Source of the DNA: Tamarix chinensis
Taxonomy: Eukaryota; Streptophyta; Magnoliopsida; Caryophyllales; Tamaricaceae
Reading direction: 5' to 3'
DNA: 64,000 nucleotides
Assembly: GCA_030549775.1 (NCBI GenBank)
Contig: CM060175.1
Span: forward strand, 12,112,455 to 12,176,454
The notes beneath the pieces are model-generated. The model did not search any database and was not told the DNA's origin. It saw only the letters and a list, made by a program, of their open reading frames with translations. A program made the position numbers and the translations under genes. The number at the start of each line of letters is the position of its first letter. Positions within the stretch are counted from its first letter, which is position 1. This document shows positions 1 to 13,526 of this stretch, in pieces.

Positions 1-908
1 TTTTTGTACATATTATATATGTAAAGAATATCTTCATCCTTATCATACAACTCCTTTAACATCTAAAATCCCAATAACTTAACATCCAACACAACTATTA
101 TCATGGATATACAAGATAAAGCATTTGCTTTAGGAAAAAGTAAAGTAGGTACATAACATGAACTTATAGTTTCACTCATATACCCTTTTCCTACACACTC
201 TCATATTTTTTTCCTAAATCCTTATAATCATTTCTATTACAATGATATGTAGAATTATTAGGTAAGGAAAAACCAAGAAGTAAATCTATGTCATGTTTTA
301 TTCCTCTCTTAGGTGGAAATCCATATGGTAATTTATTAGGAAAAAGATAATGATATTCTTCAACGAGTTTATCTAATTGAATATTGTCATTATCTATCTC
401 CTCTTGTAGAGATTCTTTCATGACTATATCATAACAACTCCCTCCTTCTTTAATGAATAAAATCTTGTTATTCATGTAAGAATAAAATCATGTTATTCTT
501 GACTATGATGTCCATATCATTCTTAGAAGGTTTAAGCTTATACTTCCTTATATCCTTCTCAACTAGATATTCATTAGTAATACCATTATGAATAGCATTT
601 CTATTATAACGCCATGTTCTAAAAAATAAGATTACACAGGCATCCATGGGTAACATATCTCATAGCACCTCATCATGGTAATTTCTAATTTTAAAGGATA
701 CTAGGGTTTGTTTTATCACCTTGACTCCCCTGTCTTTGTTCAACCATTAAAGAGAATAAGGTTTTGTATGTGGTGTAGTTTTTAACCCAAAATCCTTAAC
801 CATCCTTTCATTGGCTATATGTGTACAAGATCCACTATCAATGATAATATGACAAACCGTATCTCCTTATATCTTCTTCTTTTTAAATATCTTCTCCCTC
901 TATGTAGG
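1..908 (-). pseudogene. gypsy pol remnant: aspartic protease and start of reverse transcriptase (copy 1)
   Basis: This is the protease and the N-terminal linker of reverse transcriptase of a Ty3/gypsy polyprotein. Near 785-850 the minus strand reads IIDSGSCTHIANERMV, the protease active-site DSG motif followed by the usual spacing. At about 470-660 it reads LPMDACVILF and then RTWRYNRNAIHNG, matching the family LPMDAC..LLGRPWQYDR segment that ends the protease. At 191-475 come LVEEYHYLFPN and GFPPKRGIKHDIDL, the pre-RT linker that precedes the RT core. The pieces sit in different frames with stops between them. The RT core, RNase H and integrase would lie left of position 1. Confidence 0.85.
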
Positions 909-2120
909 TTATTCAGTAGCTTGTTCTTGAAGTACTCGCTCTAAGACATAACAAGCACTTTCTTCTTCCTCAGATTCACTAGAAGATTCCTTAAAAGGCT
1001 TAATTTCAATATTTTTCTCACATGTCTCTATAGCTTTAGTCTCTTGGATTGATAAATACCCTTTGGTTAAGACATTCTCGAGTGAAGTTTCCAAACCATA
1101 GACATTTAAAATATTTCCTAGTAGAGACCTCATTAATTTTATTTTTACCTTTCTCCTCTCTAGTAATTCTAGGTTTCTTTTCAAGAGTAGTAGAAGTTGA
1201 AGTACCCGCTCCAAGTTTAGTTGTTTGTTTACTTGAGAAGTACTTGGTGGATGGATTACTTTCTTTTGTATGAGGCTTAGTGGACTTAATTTATCTTTCA
1301 AATCTTAGGAAAATTTTAATCATATCATATAATTAATCATAAAGACAAGTTTCCACCTCATCGCAAATCATCATGTTAACGCCTCCCAAGAATCTAGCAC
1401 AAGTTTGTTCCTTCATTCCATGGATATCATATACTAGTGGAAATATCTTGAATTCCTTAACATAATCCATACACTTAGAAGTAATTGCCTATGAGTATTT
1501 AATTTGATGTAATTATATTATTCATACTCTTTTAGAATGAATTTTCTTCTTAGATGTTTCTTAAGTTTTTCCAAAGATGTAATTTTAGATTTGCCTTCTT
1601 GTTCCCTAGTCCTCTTTAGATTATTGTGCCAAATTCTAGCAAACTTCTTAAATTTAAGAGTTGCTAATTTACACTTTTGTTCATCATGATAATCTTTAAA
1701 TTCAAAAATAGCTTCCACCTCATGCAACCACTCAAGAAAAGAATCTACATCAAGCTTACCATCAAAGTTGAGGAGATAAAGTTTAACGCCCTTATTCGTC
1801 TTTTGATAATACTTAATTTGATAGTCATGGAACTTATTACCTCCATTTCTATAAACTCTTCTTTTATAGTCTATTCTTGAATTCAAATTCCTCCCTTTAA
1901 TTAGATTATTTGACCTATAGCACTTACAAACCTATCCTCATAGAATTCTCTATGCTTGGATATTTTGGACCAAATCTTCTTCGGCTAACCTAGACTCTAA
2001 ACTTTGGAGTAGCATTTGCATAACCGGTAATTATATGAATTGTGCATTAGTGACATCCAAGTTATTACAAAGTTTTTGAATAACTTCATACATGGCTTGG
2101 AAATTTTTTTCTCCTTCCAT
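909..2120 (-). pseudogene. gypsy gag remnant (copy 1)
   Basis: This is the capsid/nucleocapsid part of the retrotransposon. The reading starts at an ATG at 2118-2120 (MEGEKNF...) and is broken by several stops. The longest open part, 1518-1886, carries the retrotransposon-gag signature: FDGKLDVDSFLEWLHEVEAI, then EQKCKLATLKFKKFARIWHN. Near 1370-1420 it reads EQTCARFLGGVNMMICDE, which serves as the empty-site reference for the CACTA-type insertion in copy 2. The stretch 909-1301 is the acidic linker (ESSSESEEEES) between gag and protease. The zinc knuckle is no longer recognisable here. The gag of copy 2 at 43256 aligns throughout. Confidence 0.85.
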
Positions 2121-2980
2121 GATTGATTATTTCTATCACAACCACTAAAATTTCACTTGGATTTATTAGGTAAAAACCAAATTCCTCACCTTCACTTAAT
2201 GTTTTCTTAGTCAATTCTTGTGTACAAATTTATAGTTCAATGATTTACAAAACACAACTATCATTCAAACTAAAAATCAATGCACACAAGAGAAAATACA
2301 CACACAAAATCACACTTGCAAAACTCTTATCATAAACATGCAAAATTTTCTCAAAAACCCTACTCTAGCATTCAAAACATCTTCATGTGCATTCAAACAT
2401 TTCAAATTACATTACATGCAAAAAGCAACAATGATCTAATATACATTAATACCGCATTAAAATATCACCTTATTCTCGAGTATTTTCTCGCAAAAATGCA
2501 AGGTTTACATTCAAAAATACGCACACAACAATCGATTCTCATTCAACACCAAAACACTAATGTTTTTCTACAGTCCATACTTAGTAAATTTCACCACGAT
2601 AAAGGACCACCAATCATGTCCTAGTAATAAAAAAAATCAACTAAACATGAACTATTATAGACAAAAAAAATTCTACAACACATGTATAAAATCAAGTACA
2701 CTATGCATTGGAAATAATAATACACACAACATCAACTAAAGATCACTACCTAAAGTCGAATCTAACATGCAATAAAATCCAAGAATCATGTAAGAACCAC
2801 GGAAGATTCTTTAAGACTCACATGAAAAATACATGTTTTTACAAGGAAAAACAAGGAATCATCAAGATTCACAATAATCTACCAAGATAATTCAAGAAAC
2901 TGACTTGAACTCCACTTATGGTGATGAAGATGGTCGATTTTTGTTTGAGTTTTTGCACCTCTTGTAGCTTTGACTTCAAA

Positions 2981-2997
2981 GAGGCTTTGATATACCA
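2981..2997 (-). other. primer binding site, initiator Met-tRNA type
   Basis: On the minus strand the sequence is TGGTATATCAAAGCC, close to the usual plant TGGTATCAGAGCC complementary to initiator tRNA-Met. It lies 4 bases inside the end of the LTR (which ends CACATCA). Confidence 0.7.
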
Positions 2998-3001
2998 CTT
3001 T

Positions 3002-3826
3002 TGATGTGGAAGATTGTCTTAAAATATTCTAAAACAATTTAGGACATTGTTTGAAGGAGTACAAAGATACAAATGAACACCAACAATCTCAAACTCAAAT
3101 GTTTAGGTTTCAATTATCTTTGAATGTTGATATAACATTGAGTAGAACTAATCCAAGATCTAACTCATCTAATGAGAAACTTTTATTTCTCAATAGATCA
3201 CCTTTGCCACTTCTAAATACACACTTAAGAAAGGATATAAGAAGAAGAAGAAGAAGGCACACACACTTGTTCTTACTCTCTTTGAGTTCCAAATGAACTT
3301 CATTTCATGACATAATGTGCTCTAATGTTCCAATCCTTTGAGTGCAAGTATTTATAGGCATGGAACCTCGTAGGCCTTTTTAGTAAGAAGCCCAGTAGTA
3401 GCCTCATTAATGATTTAACCTTCCTAATGCATGTTCCATGGCTTACAAATAAACTTACCATGATAATTTTACAAGAATAATAAAGTAGACAACAAAAACA
3501 AGAAAGCTACACAACTTAATAATGTTATACATAGATATAATCATATATGATAGAACTTTATAGTCTTATAGCCTTTTTCTTCCTTGTAATTTGTAATCTT
3601 GTAATCCTTTGTCATTACCTTGTATCTTAAATATCTTCATTCATCATGCACTTTATGAATTTCTTGCAAACATACATAATACGTACAAGAAGAATAACTT
3701 ACCAAAATATCAGAAGTATATGAATTTTCAAGAATAATTGGTTCTATATCCATGTATGCTAATTCATCTTGATCTCCATCATTAGAAGAAGAAGATTAAG
3801 AGTTCTCAAGAGATTCTCCTGCATCA
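3002..3826 (-). repeat. 5' LTR of gypsy copy 1
   Basis: An 825 bp LTR on the minus strand. It begins TGATGCAGGAGAATCTC and ends CCACATCA directly before the primer binding site. Two relatives occur in the window with the same ends: a solo LTR at 19430-20229 and the 5' LTR of copy 2 at 36888-37685. The part of the LTR near 3233-3260 holds a short (GAA/CTT)n run. The small open frames inside it are LTR sequence, not genes. Confidence 0.8.
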
Positions 3827-6800
3827 ATCAATATTTTCCAAATTAATCCTATCATGATTCTATTTTGTATAACATATAAAAAGATATACTCCACATAAAT
3901 CATGGCAAGAATCATTACTCAACAAGATCATACTTGAATATTTTTCCAACTTATGCAAAATATCAAAAATACTCAAACATGCTCCAAAAAATTTATAAAT
4001 TTTAATATCGCAACATTCTTGAATCTAAGAACTAAATATAATACCTACACATAACATCACAAACTAAGAACATAGAACCTCAACACACAAGATGAGACCT
4101 CATTCATATTAGAGTTAAGGATTTATTACCCTTAATCATCTTGCACATCAATATTTCTAACTTGACTCTCTCTACCAAGATGAAATAAGAGAAATAAGGA
4201 AAATCTAAACCTAAGATTATAAGAAGAAATAAGAGACTAGAATTCGACTAAAGGGTGAGGAAATAAGATGAAATAATCTATTTTTCTAAGTAGACATGAA
4301 GATGGAGTAAAAGTGAAGAGGGTTAGAGTTTATCGGGGTTCTACTGATAGGGTTAATGATGATTATTAATGTAGGAGTAGGTGTTAATGGTGATATTCTT
4401 GGTGAATAAGAAAAGGATATGTGCACTTCTAATTCTAAAGATGATGAATATGGGGTCAAATGTGTGTGTGTGGATAGAATACAAAGGATAATTTTGAGGG
4501 TATTGATGTGTTATGGAAAAACACAAACTATCTCCATATTAATCACACAAAAGTTAAGTAGATAAACATTATTTAGAATCATTTATATATCATAAGAAAG
4601 AATAATTCAAAAAGAGGTTCAAATTAAGATTTAAACTGAAGTTGATTGTAGTATATATGATTGAATGTTGATTTTACATTGAGAATTTATAGCTGATGTG
4701 ATTCTTCAAAAGGCAAGAATAATTTAAAGGTTATGAAAGGATGTGTGGTTCGGTGGTTTGAAGGTAGGAAGGATGAGTGTTGAAATTCAAGCAAGAATCA
4801 AACAAGACTCAAAGATCGATATGAACATTCAACCAAGATTCAAAAAGAACTAAATCAATATGACAACTTTGATGGGTTATATAAGAATACATTCAAAGCC
4901 TCTAACTAAGATTACTCTAAGTAGTCTTACGAAGAAAATTTCTCACTCACTCAATGAGAGAAAAGATAACCAAGTTAATACTTGTATTAGATTCAATATG
5001 ATTCAATCATTTGTTATATTGCTTGATATATGCATTATATAGGTAGTAGATATTGCTAACTAATATACTAAGATAGCCTTATGGCACACAAATGGCTAAT
5101 TAACACATGAACTAGTGATAGCAATATATATAGTACATGAAATCAAACAAGGCATTATTACAATCAAAGGTAGTTAATTATTACATGGAAACAACTAAAA
5201 AAATCCCTAATTTACATAAGAATGGTAACTAGGTCTTCTTCACTTTTAAGTTGTACTTCCATGCATAATACTTCCTTTGACTTGTAATAACTTACAACAC
5301 ACGAAATTTTACATATATTGACTTCTTAATGTGGCTAAAAGTCATCCTACAAATATATTACATATTAATAAGAATGACTTAAATATATTTCATTAGGTTT
5401 AGGCATATTAACATCAATGAAACATATAGTAATCAGCTCCATAATTATAAATGCCAAATCCCATTCATTATGAGAATTCATGGATGCTCCTACATCAATA
5501 GTTTGATTAGCACCTCTATAGCCAAATCTTCCACATAAAGATAAACTCAAAATTTAAAATAAAATCCAAAATAAACCATGATAATTCATGCCACTAACAA
5601 AAAAAAGATAAAACTTCATGTAGCTAGATAAACTTTAAGGAACTATCTAACTAATCTAATCTAAAAATTTAACTAATTATGGTCAAACATAAGGCATGTG
5701 GATGTATTCCCCATATGTTTGGCATGTGATCTCATACAAAATTTCACAATTACACTTAAGTCCTCCTTTAATCCATGTTTAGATAACTAATAACCTTATT
5801 TGGAAAATTATGTTGTTTGCCCAATTTTTCAACCAAGGCTAAAAGAAAAAGTGTTTTATTTAAATAAGCTAGCCTTTCATGTTTAGTACTAGCAAACATT
5901 CCCTTACATTAGGTTAACTACTAATTTGTTATCACATATGCCATGTGTTTTAATGATAACTCAAATAAAACATTAATAATTAAAGTGAAAGACCTTCAGT
6001 TTAGGGTATAAACCTTTATGATGAGGTTTAGTCCCCGATTTGGCTGGTGATTCTGTTGGGTGTCTTAATGCTTGAGTTAAGAACTAAATCTTTTCTATTT
6101 ATCTCATTAGATTTCTTAGAGGCAATTATTACTTACATATCAGATGTCCTTATCATTAGGGTACTCGCTACCTTTTGTGTGCCAATATGATTCTTAGCAT
6201 CCCTTAGTTTCTTGTCGATAGAATATTATGCTATCATTGTATGCAGGCATGACCGGGGTATCTTAGTGTCCCCAAATTTATAGTATCTATATATGGTGGT
6301 TCATTAGAGCAAGATTTGGTATGCTGGTTTGGTAGTTGTCTTTATGCATTAACCAATGTTATTGGAGTTGGTTTTAGTATGTTGGTTGGTAGTTTCCTTC
6401 GTGCATTATCCCTTATGGTTATAAGATATGTTATCATGGTTTTGAATAGATTTATGTATGTTTTTAGTGATTCCCTTATAGGATTCCATTGGTATTTTTT
6501 GAAATAAAGAGATGGTTGTAATGAGGTTAATTATGATGACATAATGATCATGTGAACTATGGTTATATATGTGTTTATTGCATGATTATTGTATTTAGTT
6601 ATTGCTTGTGATCAATGATGTGCTTATGTCATTCTTACCTTATGTAAACCTCTATGTATTCCCTTTAGTCTTTACATGGTTATTGTTTTATATGGTTTAC
6701 TTAGTACTATTGTACCAAAGGATTTCATTTTATGGTCCTATATTTATTCAATGAGTAATTAAGATCTTGTAAATTTATTTGGTAATGGTGGCAACATTGG

Positions 6801-7183
6801 GTTAGTTTATGGAGTTCAAAGATATTTGGTGTAGCTTGTGTTCTTCTTTGTTCCTTTTCTTGTTATTACCTTTATAGGTGATCAAGTCACTAGTACACAG
6901 ATCATAATATACAGTAAGCAATATAAGGTGTCTTATGACTAAGTTGTCATATATAAACTTTCCTAGTAAGAAAAAACATGAAGGGATTAGTTTCACATTT
7001 TTAGAAAGAGTATAGACATCGATTAAGTAAATAAATCATCATGTTTACCCTTACTTAACATTTTTTTTGTATAAGAGGTATATATAGTGGTTTATTTACC
7101 AAAATTGTCATCTATACTTTCATCATCCTCTTTTTAAATTTGAAAAATAGAATACATTTTAGTTTTATGTGAGAACTATTGTA
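3827..7183. other. gene-free repetitive DNA, probably old long-LTR fragments
   Basis: No convincing coding region. The 4180-4500 part is purine-rich on the plus strand and resembles, in composition and phrasing, the purine-rich tracts at 12.6-12.9 kb and 21.7-22.3 kb, which I read as minus-strand long LTRs. Around 6315-6410 there is an imperfect direct repeat, two units of about 70 bp beginning TTGGTATGCTGG and TTAGTATGTTGG. A GTGATCAAGTCAC palindrome near 6878 recurs near 42205 inside the giant LTR. The assignment to LTRs is inference. Confidence 0.35.
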
Positions 7184-9344
7184 TGTAACATCCCCTTTTC
7201 AAAAACCTTAATTATAAACTAGTAATTATGTGTATTAGTTTTAATAGATATTTTAGGATGTTTTGTACTAAATATATCAGAAATATGTGTAGTGTTATTA
7301 TTATTACATATTAGATACAAATTTTATTTATGTTAAAATTTGCTAGAGAGTGCATATTAAATTTTAAACATTGGTTAGGTATTCACGAGTATTCATTTCA
7401 TCAAGTAAACCCTAAATTTGATAATTTAATAATTTTTACCCATATATCTTACCTTGGTTCTTCACCTATATAAATTACCCTAACCTATCCCCTAACCAAT
7501 GCTAAATTTTTCTTACCTCCCCCTATCCCCTCCACTTGAAACATCATATCTTGCAGGACATTACCCTACCCTATACCTAAACTATACCTCCCTTTCCCCC
7601 ATGTTTTCCTCCTTGTCTCCCTACACACCATCCCCTTCTTAATCTTTTCTCCTATCCCTTATATTTCATGCTTTTACACTTGAGATATCCTACATTCTCC
7701 CAAGCTCCTCCACATAAAAAACTTCCTCTCCATTCTCCATTATTGTACCTCCATCCTCACCATTTTTATTTTCAACGCACTATACTGTTGTTACCCCCCC
7801 TCTAGCTCTAGCTGCTACCACCATTCTTTCACCCCTTGCATATGCAACTCCTATCAAAACCACCCTAACAGGAATGCACAACCTCATCAAAGTAAACCCA
7901 TCACCCTCATCCAAACTTTTCCTCCCCTTAGTTTCACTCATTCCCACCAAAACCACCACCACACCACCAGCTAACCCTGCCATTCCACCCCCTCAACCTT
8001 TAACCAAACTTACCAAAGTTCTAACCCTCCACCTTCAAACAAATTTGTCCAAGCCCCTCCTTTTTGTTGCACTATTTCCACCAATGCCCCACCCTCCACC
8101 TTCGGTTTTTTGTGCCTCCTTATCGTCCTCCCCTTTTTTAACATTACCTACCATTATACCCTCCTGGCCCCTAGCATCGACAATGTCCACTGATGTACTC
8201 ATCTCCTTCTCTGCAACACCACCAAAGCCTTCCTCTCTTTTTTCTCAAGTTTTTTTAGGCTTCCTTGCTTTGATTCAATTGGTAAGTAATCATTGCGTTG
8301 GTTTAATAATTTTGGTTATTTTTGTGTTATATTAAATGCTAATACATATTTTTTTTTTGGGTGTTAAATTCCTAGGTTATTTTTTAGGTCCTTGGAGAAA
8401 ACTTTTTGTGTGATCTTAGATTAGGTAAACCCAATCACTTATAAGATAATAGAATTTATGTGAAAGCATGATAGGATTTTTTAGGCCTAGAATCATGCTA
8501 GGAATTTATGCTTTTCAAGTATTATGGAATGTATTCTAAAATGATTACCTTTTGAATGGATGATGCATACAATTATTGAAAGTTAAGCTATATGCATGAT
8601 AATATGTTATATAATTTACGTCCACATGTCTAGGGTTTTGTTGGAATTTTAATTATTGTCAAGTTATTATTTAAATTCCATGGTAAATGCCTCATGATTG
8701 CTAATGTATGGTAGTTAGGATTAGGATAATTTGCATGGAAGCATAAACACATGATTAGGGTTAGGTTATGATAATTTCTATCTGTTTGACCTAGGCTTAG
8801 AGACATTCTCCTATATGTACTTTGATGATAATTTTCCTATTTAAATGATTTATTATGTTTTAAATATATATGTATATGCTACATGGAAGATGTGATACGT
8901 GGGGGTTGCATGATTAGGGTTTTCTCAGAATAACCTATTAAATGAAAGAAAAGTGAAAAATATAATTAATTACCAAAATTCAAGATTACCTACATGATAA
9001 AATAATGAGAAATAATATATTTTAGCCTTTTCATGAAATATCTCTCATAAAAATAATGTTTGGTATGGAGTGAATAAAATGGCTACACTAGGATTTTGAA
9101 GGGCATTTTGGTACTTTTGACCTAAAGTACCTTTTTGTGAAAAATTAGATATTAAGATGGCCTTAGACTTTTGATAAGTTGACCTTAGTATTTACTTGGC
9201 TTGTCATAGACCTATGACCTTGTCATCAACATAAGAAAGGTAAGGGTGCTAGACATATGCTAAGTAGGGTGGTAATACCTAGTAATTATTAATTAACACT
9301 TTCGCTAAATAAAATTTTTAAGTGGTGAATTTGGGAGTGTTACA
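7184..9344 (+). repeat. LTR-like unit, 2161 bp, long-LTR family
   Basis: It begins TGTAACATCCCCTTTTC and ends GAATTTGGGAGTGTTACA, the matched TG...CA inverted ends seen in the giant LTR at 38031-42700. Shortly before the end, near 9270, comes GGTGGTAATACC, comparable with GGCGGTAACATTCCC close to the end of the giant LTR. A pyrimidine-rich tract (7440-8260) gives a long proline/threonine-rich open frame that is compositional only. The flanking five bases (TTGTA and TCATG) do not match, so I cannot show a simple solo LTR; it may be one LTR of a rearranged element. Confidence 0.55.
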
Positions 9345-10089
9345 TCATGTATATCCTTTCTCCCCTTATTTTTAATCCTTTTCATTTTACCCTATATCAC
9401 TCTTACATAATGTTTCATTTACCTTACTTGATAGTAAGTTAAACGAACAACATCATTTGAAGCAAACAATCCATTTACCTTGTTGTCATTGTACTTTGGC
9501 CACTTTTATCGTAGATCTCCCCTATTTTATCTTCCTCTTCTCTTCATCTATGACATCCCTCTCCCCCTATACTCATAGTATAATCCATTATTCCTTTATT
9601 ATTTCCGAATTTTAAGTTTTGTTGATCATGTTTTGAAATATTCTAAATGTTCCTTGTGTCTTGCAAACTCAAACAAAGCTAGTATATTTATAGTGTAAAT
9701 TTTGCTGGAGTGTATATTTACTTTAATGTATATTTTTAAGGTGAAAATCATTTACTAGCTATAATATCAAACTATTTCTAAACATAAACTATATGAAGGA
9801 ACTAGATAGTATTGTTGAAATCATACATAAATTAGTATATTTGTAGTGTAAATGTTGTTGTGGTGTACATGTACACACTATATGTTGGTGATTTCTTCTT
9901 ACCTTGGATGATATCATGAGATTCCCCATTTTATATATTTTAGGGAAATTCACTTCTCATTATGGACCATAAGTGGATATATGCAAGTAAGTTGTCTTGA
10001 GAAAAAGGACAACACTTCTATTTTCATAACTATAAACTTTTTGTTTTACAAGACAATATGGGCAATCTAAATTGGAAATATGAAGTGCT
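9345..10089. other. gene-free AT-rich DNA
   Basis: Nothing recognisable apart from a short internal repeat: GTATATTTATAGTGTAAAT near 9690 recurs in altered form near 9836. No coding, RNA or boundary signal seen. Confidence 0.3.
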
Positions 10090-12960
10090 ACTACTATATT
10101 CACCATAAGAGAGGTACAACCAAAACCTAATTTATGTTAGGTACAAGTCTAAAACATAAACTAATATCCCAAGAGACAGATGTGATTGCCACCTGACTTG
10201 AGTTTGATAAAAGAATTTTAGAAATATATGAAAAATACATACAAAATCAAAAGATCTAATATAGCTCAATACAAACTAAAACATAATATTATTAACTTTT
10301 TAATATAACCTAGTGAGGCAATTAAGGAATCGGCACTCCGAGTCTCCACATAATAAAATCAATGTATACCTACAAATTTTGAAATGGTGTGGTATTCATA
10401 TGGTCAATGTAACGAGTAAAACTAACCTACTATAAGTGGTAATATGCCCATATACACATAATATACGTTGAAACTGAGAAGATACTCATAAATCATGATA
10501 ACAAGAAAGTATACACAATACATGCTTAGACTTAACCACATAGGGAAGGTTCAAACTAGCAACCTAGAGTAGAAAATAATATGTAATATGTTATACCACT
10601 ATGGTATATCAAGTAAAATAAGGTATCACAAAGATTCAAATAGAATATAGAAATTAATAAAAGGTTATCACATCTTTAGCATGCATTTCAATAAGCATCA
10701 TATAAGGACATAAAGTAAAAAAGGTATGATCAAGGAAATCACACAGGCTATAGAAGTATTTATTCAAACTTTAAGGCATAAGCCTGGACATTTAGGCCTA
10801 CCATCAATAGACATAACCCAATGGGCACAAACAATAACAATAAGACATACCATCTAAAACATAAAAGGATACCTATCCTACCACACTAATAAAATTCAAT
10901 GGTAAAAATAATAATGATTTGAGCAAGTTGTTCCACTACGAATGAGCAAACTAATGCTGGGGGTATGCCTATCCTAGAAAGCATAAATGCCACCATAGGT
11001 TGGAAATCCCGCCCACTACTAATGGAATTTGGCTAAGGTAATCTCACCAAAGGTATCCTAATTCTTAAGTACACATATACCCTATAGAGTCCAAAGCATC
11101 ATATAGAGTAGAAAACACACCAAGCAACTATATGACTAGCTTCCTCTAACTTTAGACAAGAATGTGCAACAAGGTTCCACAAGATTATGTTTTATAACAC
11201 CAACACATATCATATTTCACAATGTGAAAATATAGAGAGTACATATATCATATATTAGATAATTGTTTATGGTTAACACAAAACCCTATAGATAATCAGA
11301 GATCATTCAAATTTTGAAAATTGATGAACTGGAAGGTCACCATAGATTAAAAGATCCCTTAAATTGTTAGGAAAAACCCAAAATCAAATTCCATAATCCC
11401 TAAGACAAAAATTCAAAATGATTTGCTAAAAACCTTGAGAAAATGTTATAGCAAGTAGCGAGGAAATGGTATAGCAAGTAGAAACAATACACCTCATACA
11501 AAGTAAAAGTTTTAGAAAGCGAACTAAAATTCAAGCATAAGTCAACATGGTATTAAATTCAAACCTATCGTATTATACATATATTTAGTCGTTTAATGAC
11601 TTAATTAAACTTTAAAGACTTAAAACCAGATCCATAGGTTTAGATACCTCAAAAGTAGTGTGAAAACACCAAAATTCACTCTTTATCATTAGGATCGAAA
11701 TTAGTGAAAATGTATATATAAAAATCTTAACCAATTAAAAATAAGATCTCATGTTAAATTTATAAAATCCTATTTAGGAAGATCATTATTCATGGACTAC
11801 GAAAATTGTCATTTTACACCAATAAGCTTAAAAATAAAATACCGAAGAGAAATATTTATTCTCAAGAATCACTAATCCCTAGGAATAACTATTCATTCTA
11901 ATTAACTATTTTTTAGGTCAAAAATAATGTTCAAAGGTTAACCATTAACCTCTAATTATGCTCAAAAGGTCATTTTAGGGTTAATTATTCACCTTAATGA
12001 AAATGCTTGTTATAAACAAGATTAATCTTATATTAAATCATAATTAGGGTAATTGAGCCAATAACACTTTAAATGTGTCCGAACATGGAAAGTATACCTA
12101 AATCATTCAAACTTTCAACCAAAATAAAAAATTCCTTAACCATGATATTTAGCTAATATATTATATATCGAAGGTTAGTTGGAAGTTATAATGATTATCA
12201 TGGTATTATATAATTAATAAAAATCCTTAAAATCATCAAGGACATTAAACTTGATAATATTTCCTTCTTGAATTAAACCATCAAAACATGCTTCAATCAA
12301 AACATGTCAAACATAAATGTTCAACCAAAGATTATAAAGAATAACATTGTATAAATTTGTATCAAACAAAACCAAAAAGAATAAAAATTAAGGAATAAGG
12401 GAATAAATCCCAAAAACTCATAAAAAAATGTAATAACCACGTAGAAATATAGTCAAACATTCTAAGCATAAAAATTATATCTATTTATAGTAATACTATG
12501 TTTTCCTTAAGCTAACCTTTCAAAAAAAAGGATAAATGAAAGTGTAAAGAAATTATGGATTTATCCTATTCCTCAATGATTAATACCCTTTTATTGAATG
12601 AAAAAATACCAAGGAATTAATCTAAAATTCCAAAAAGAATAAATGATGAATATTGGTAGTGGTTTGGTAGCGTTTAGGTGCCATTAATCGTGGTGCCAAG
12701 GTGGTGAGGTGGCGTGCTAGTTTGGGAGAAATAAGGGAGAAGATAAAGGTGTAATTTGAAGTTATAAGAATCAAGTATGAACATGTGGTGGACGTTTAAA
12801 TTGATTCATTTCAGTATCTAGTGGGATATAATAAGGATTTTTTCGTCGGTAATTATAACTTTAGGGTTCATATGCCCATCCCCATCACTTATCATTATTT
12901 GATCGATGCCCCAAAAGATAAGAATTATAGGGTGTAGAATGACGTTATAGTGTGGTTTTA
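10090..12960 (-). repeat. probable minus-strand long-LTR fragment
   Basis: Read on the minus strand, this region has features of the giant LTR family in the expected order. A purine-rich plus strand (12640-12960) equals a pyrimidine tract on the minus strand. A unit with CCATTAGTAGTGGGCGGG lies near 11010, and CTCAAGTCAGGTGGCAATCAC lies near 10190, comparable with the GGCGGTAACA box close to LTR ends. Exact termini were not found. Family membership is inference from these motifs. Confidence 0.4.
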
Positions 12961-13430
12961 AGACTTGAAATGACATGACTTTTTTTGTTATTACAATATG
13001 AAATTTTTTATATACATATTAGCTATTTGATTATTTATGTTTATAGCAAGGATGTAGTGTGGAAAAACAACGTAAAAATCTTGCAATGAGTCAAGGTGCA
13101 AAGTATTAGATGGATTGCAAGTCGTGAATGGCTATAAATTGTGTGTATGTTGCTAATAGTAGTATTATACCCACACCCCTAAAGCTCTATATTTGAGTGA
13201 TCTCCCTGACTAATGGTGGGGTTTCTATGCATGGATGAGTTCACAATAATTAAAGTACATAAGAACATATAATTATTAAGTTTTAAATATAACAAGCATG
13301 TACTTAGGTGAAAATTCAAAATAACATAACCTCTCTATTCAATATCACATGAGAAGAGATTGAAGCATAAAGTCAATGCACAGAAAGATATGGGGCACAG
13401 AGGTAATAAAATAGCTAGAGATGCTTTCGT

Positions 13431-13431
13431 A

Positions 13432-13474
<43 letters not shown>

Positions 13475-13526
13475 CATAGAGAGAGAGAGAGGGTGTGTGT
13501 GTGTGACAGAGAGAGAGAGAGAGAGT
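13431..13526. repeat. (GA)n / (GT)n compound microsatellite
   Basis: Nearly 100 bp of GA dinucleotides with a short GT tract inside. Direct observation. Confidence 0.95.

Larger units (their letters stand above)
1..3826 (-). mobile_element. Ty3/gypsy LTR retrotransposon, copy 1 (5' portion, degraded)
   Basis: On the minus strand the order is 5' LTR (3826 to 3002), a Met-tRNA-type primer binding site just inside it, a leader of about 880 bp, gag from an ATG near 2120, protease, and the beginning of reverse transcriptase, which runs off the left edge. The second copy of the family in this window (36888-48560) has the same order and a leader of about 895 bp once its insertion is removed, which supports the boundaries. 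The 3' LTR is outside the window, so no target-site duplication can be checked. All coding parts contain stops and frameshifts, so the copy is inactive. I assign Ty3/gypsy from the protease-RT linker and gag; the clade is not certain. Confidence 0.85.

Noticed and set aside
7874..8335. Open frame of 153 codons, Pro/Thr/Leu-rich
   Set aside because: It lies in a pyrimidine-rich tract of an LTR-like unit; composition alone explains the open frame, and no domain or start context supports a gene.
9300..9360. Solo-LTR call with target duplication for 7184-9344
   Set aside because: The ends fit an LTR but the 5 bp flanks (TTGTA, TCATG) do not match, so only an LTR-like unit is claimed.
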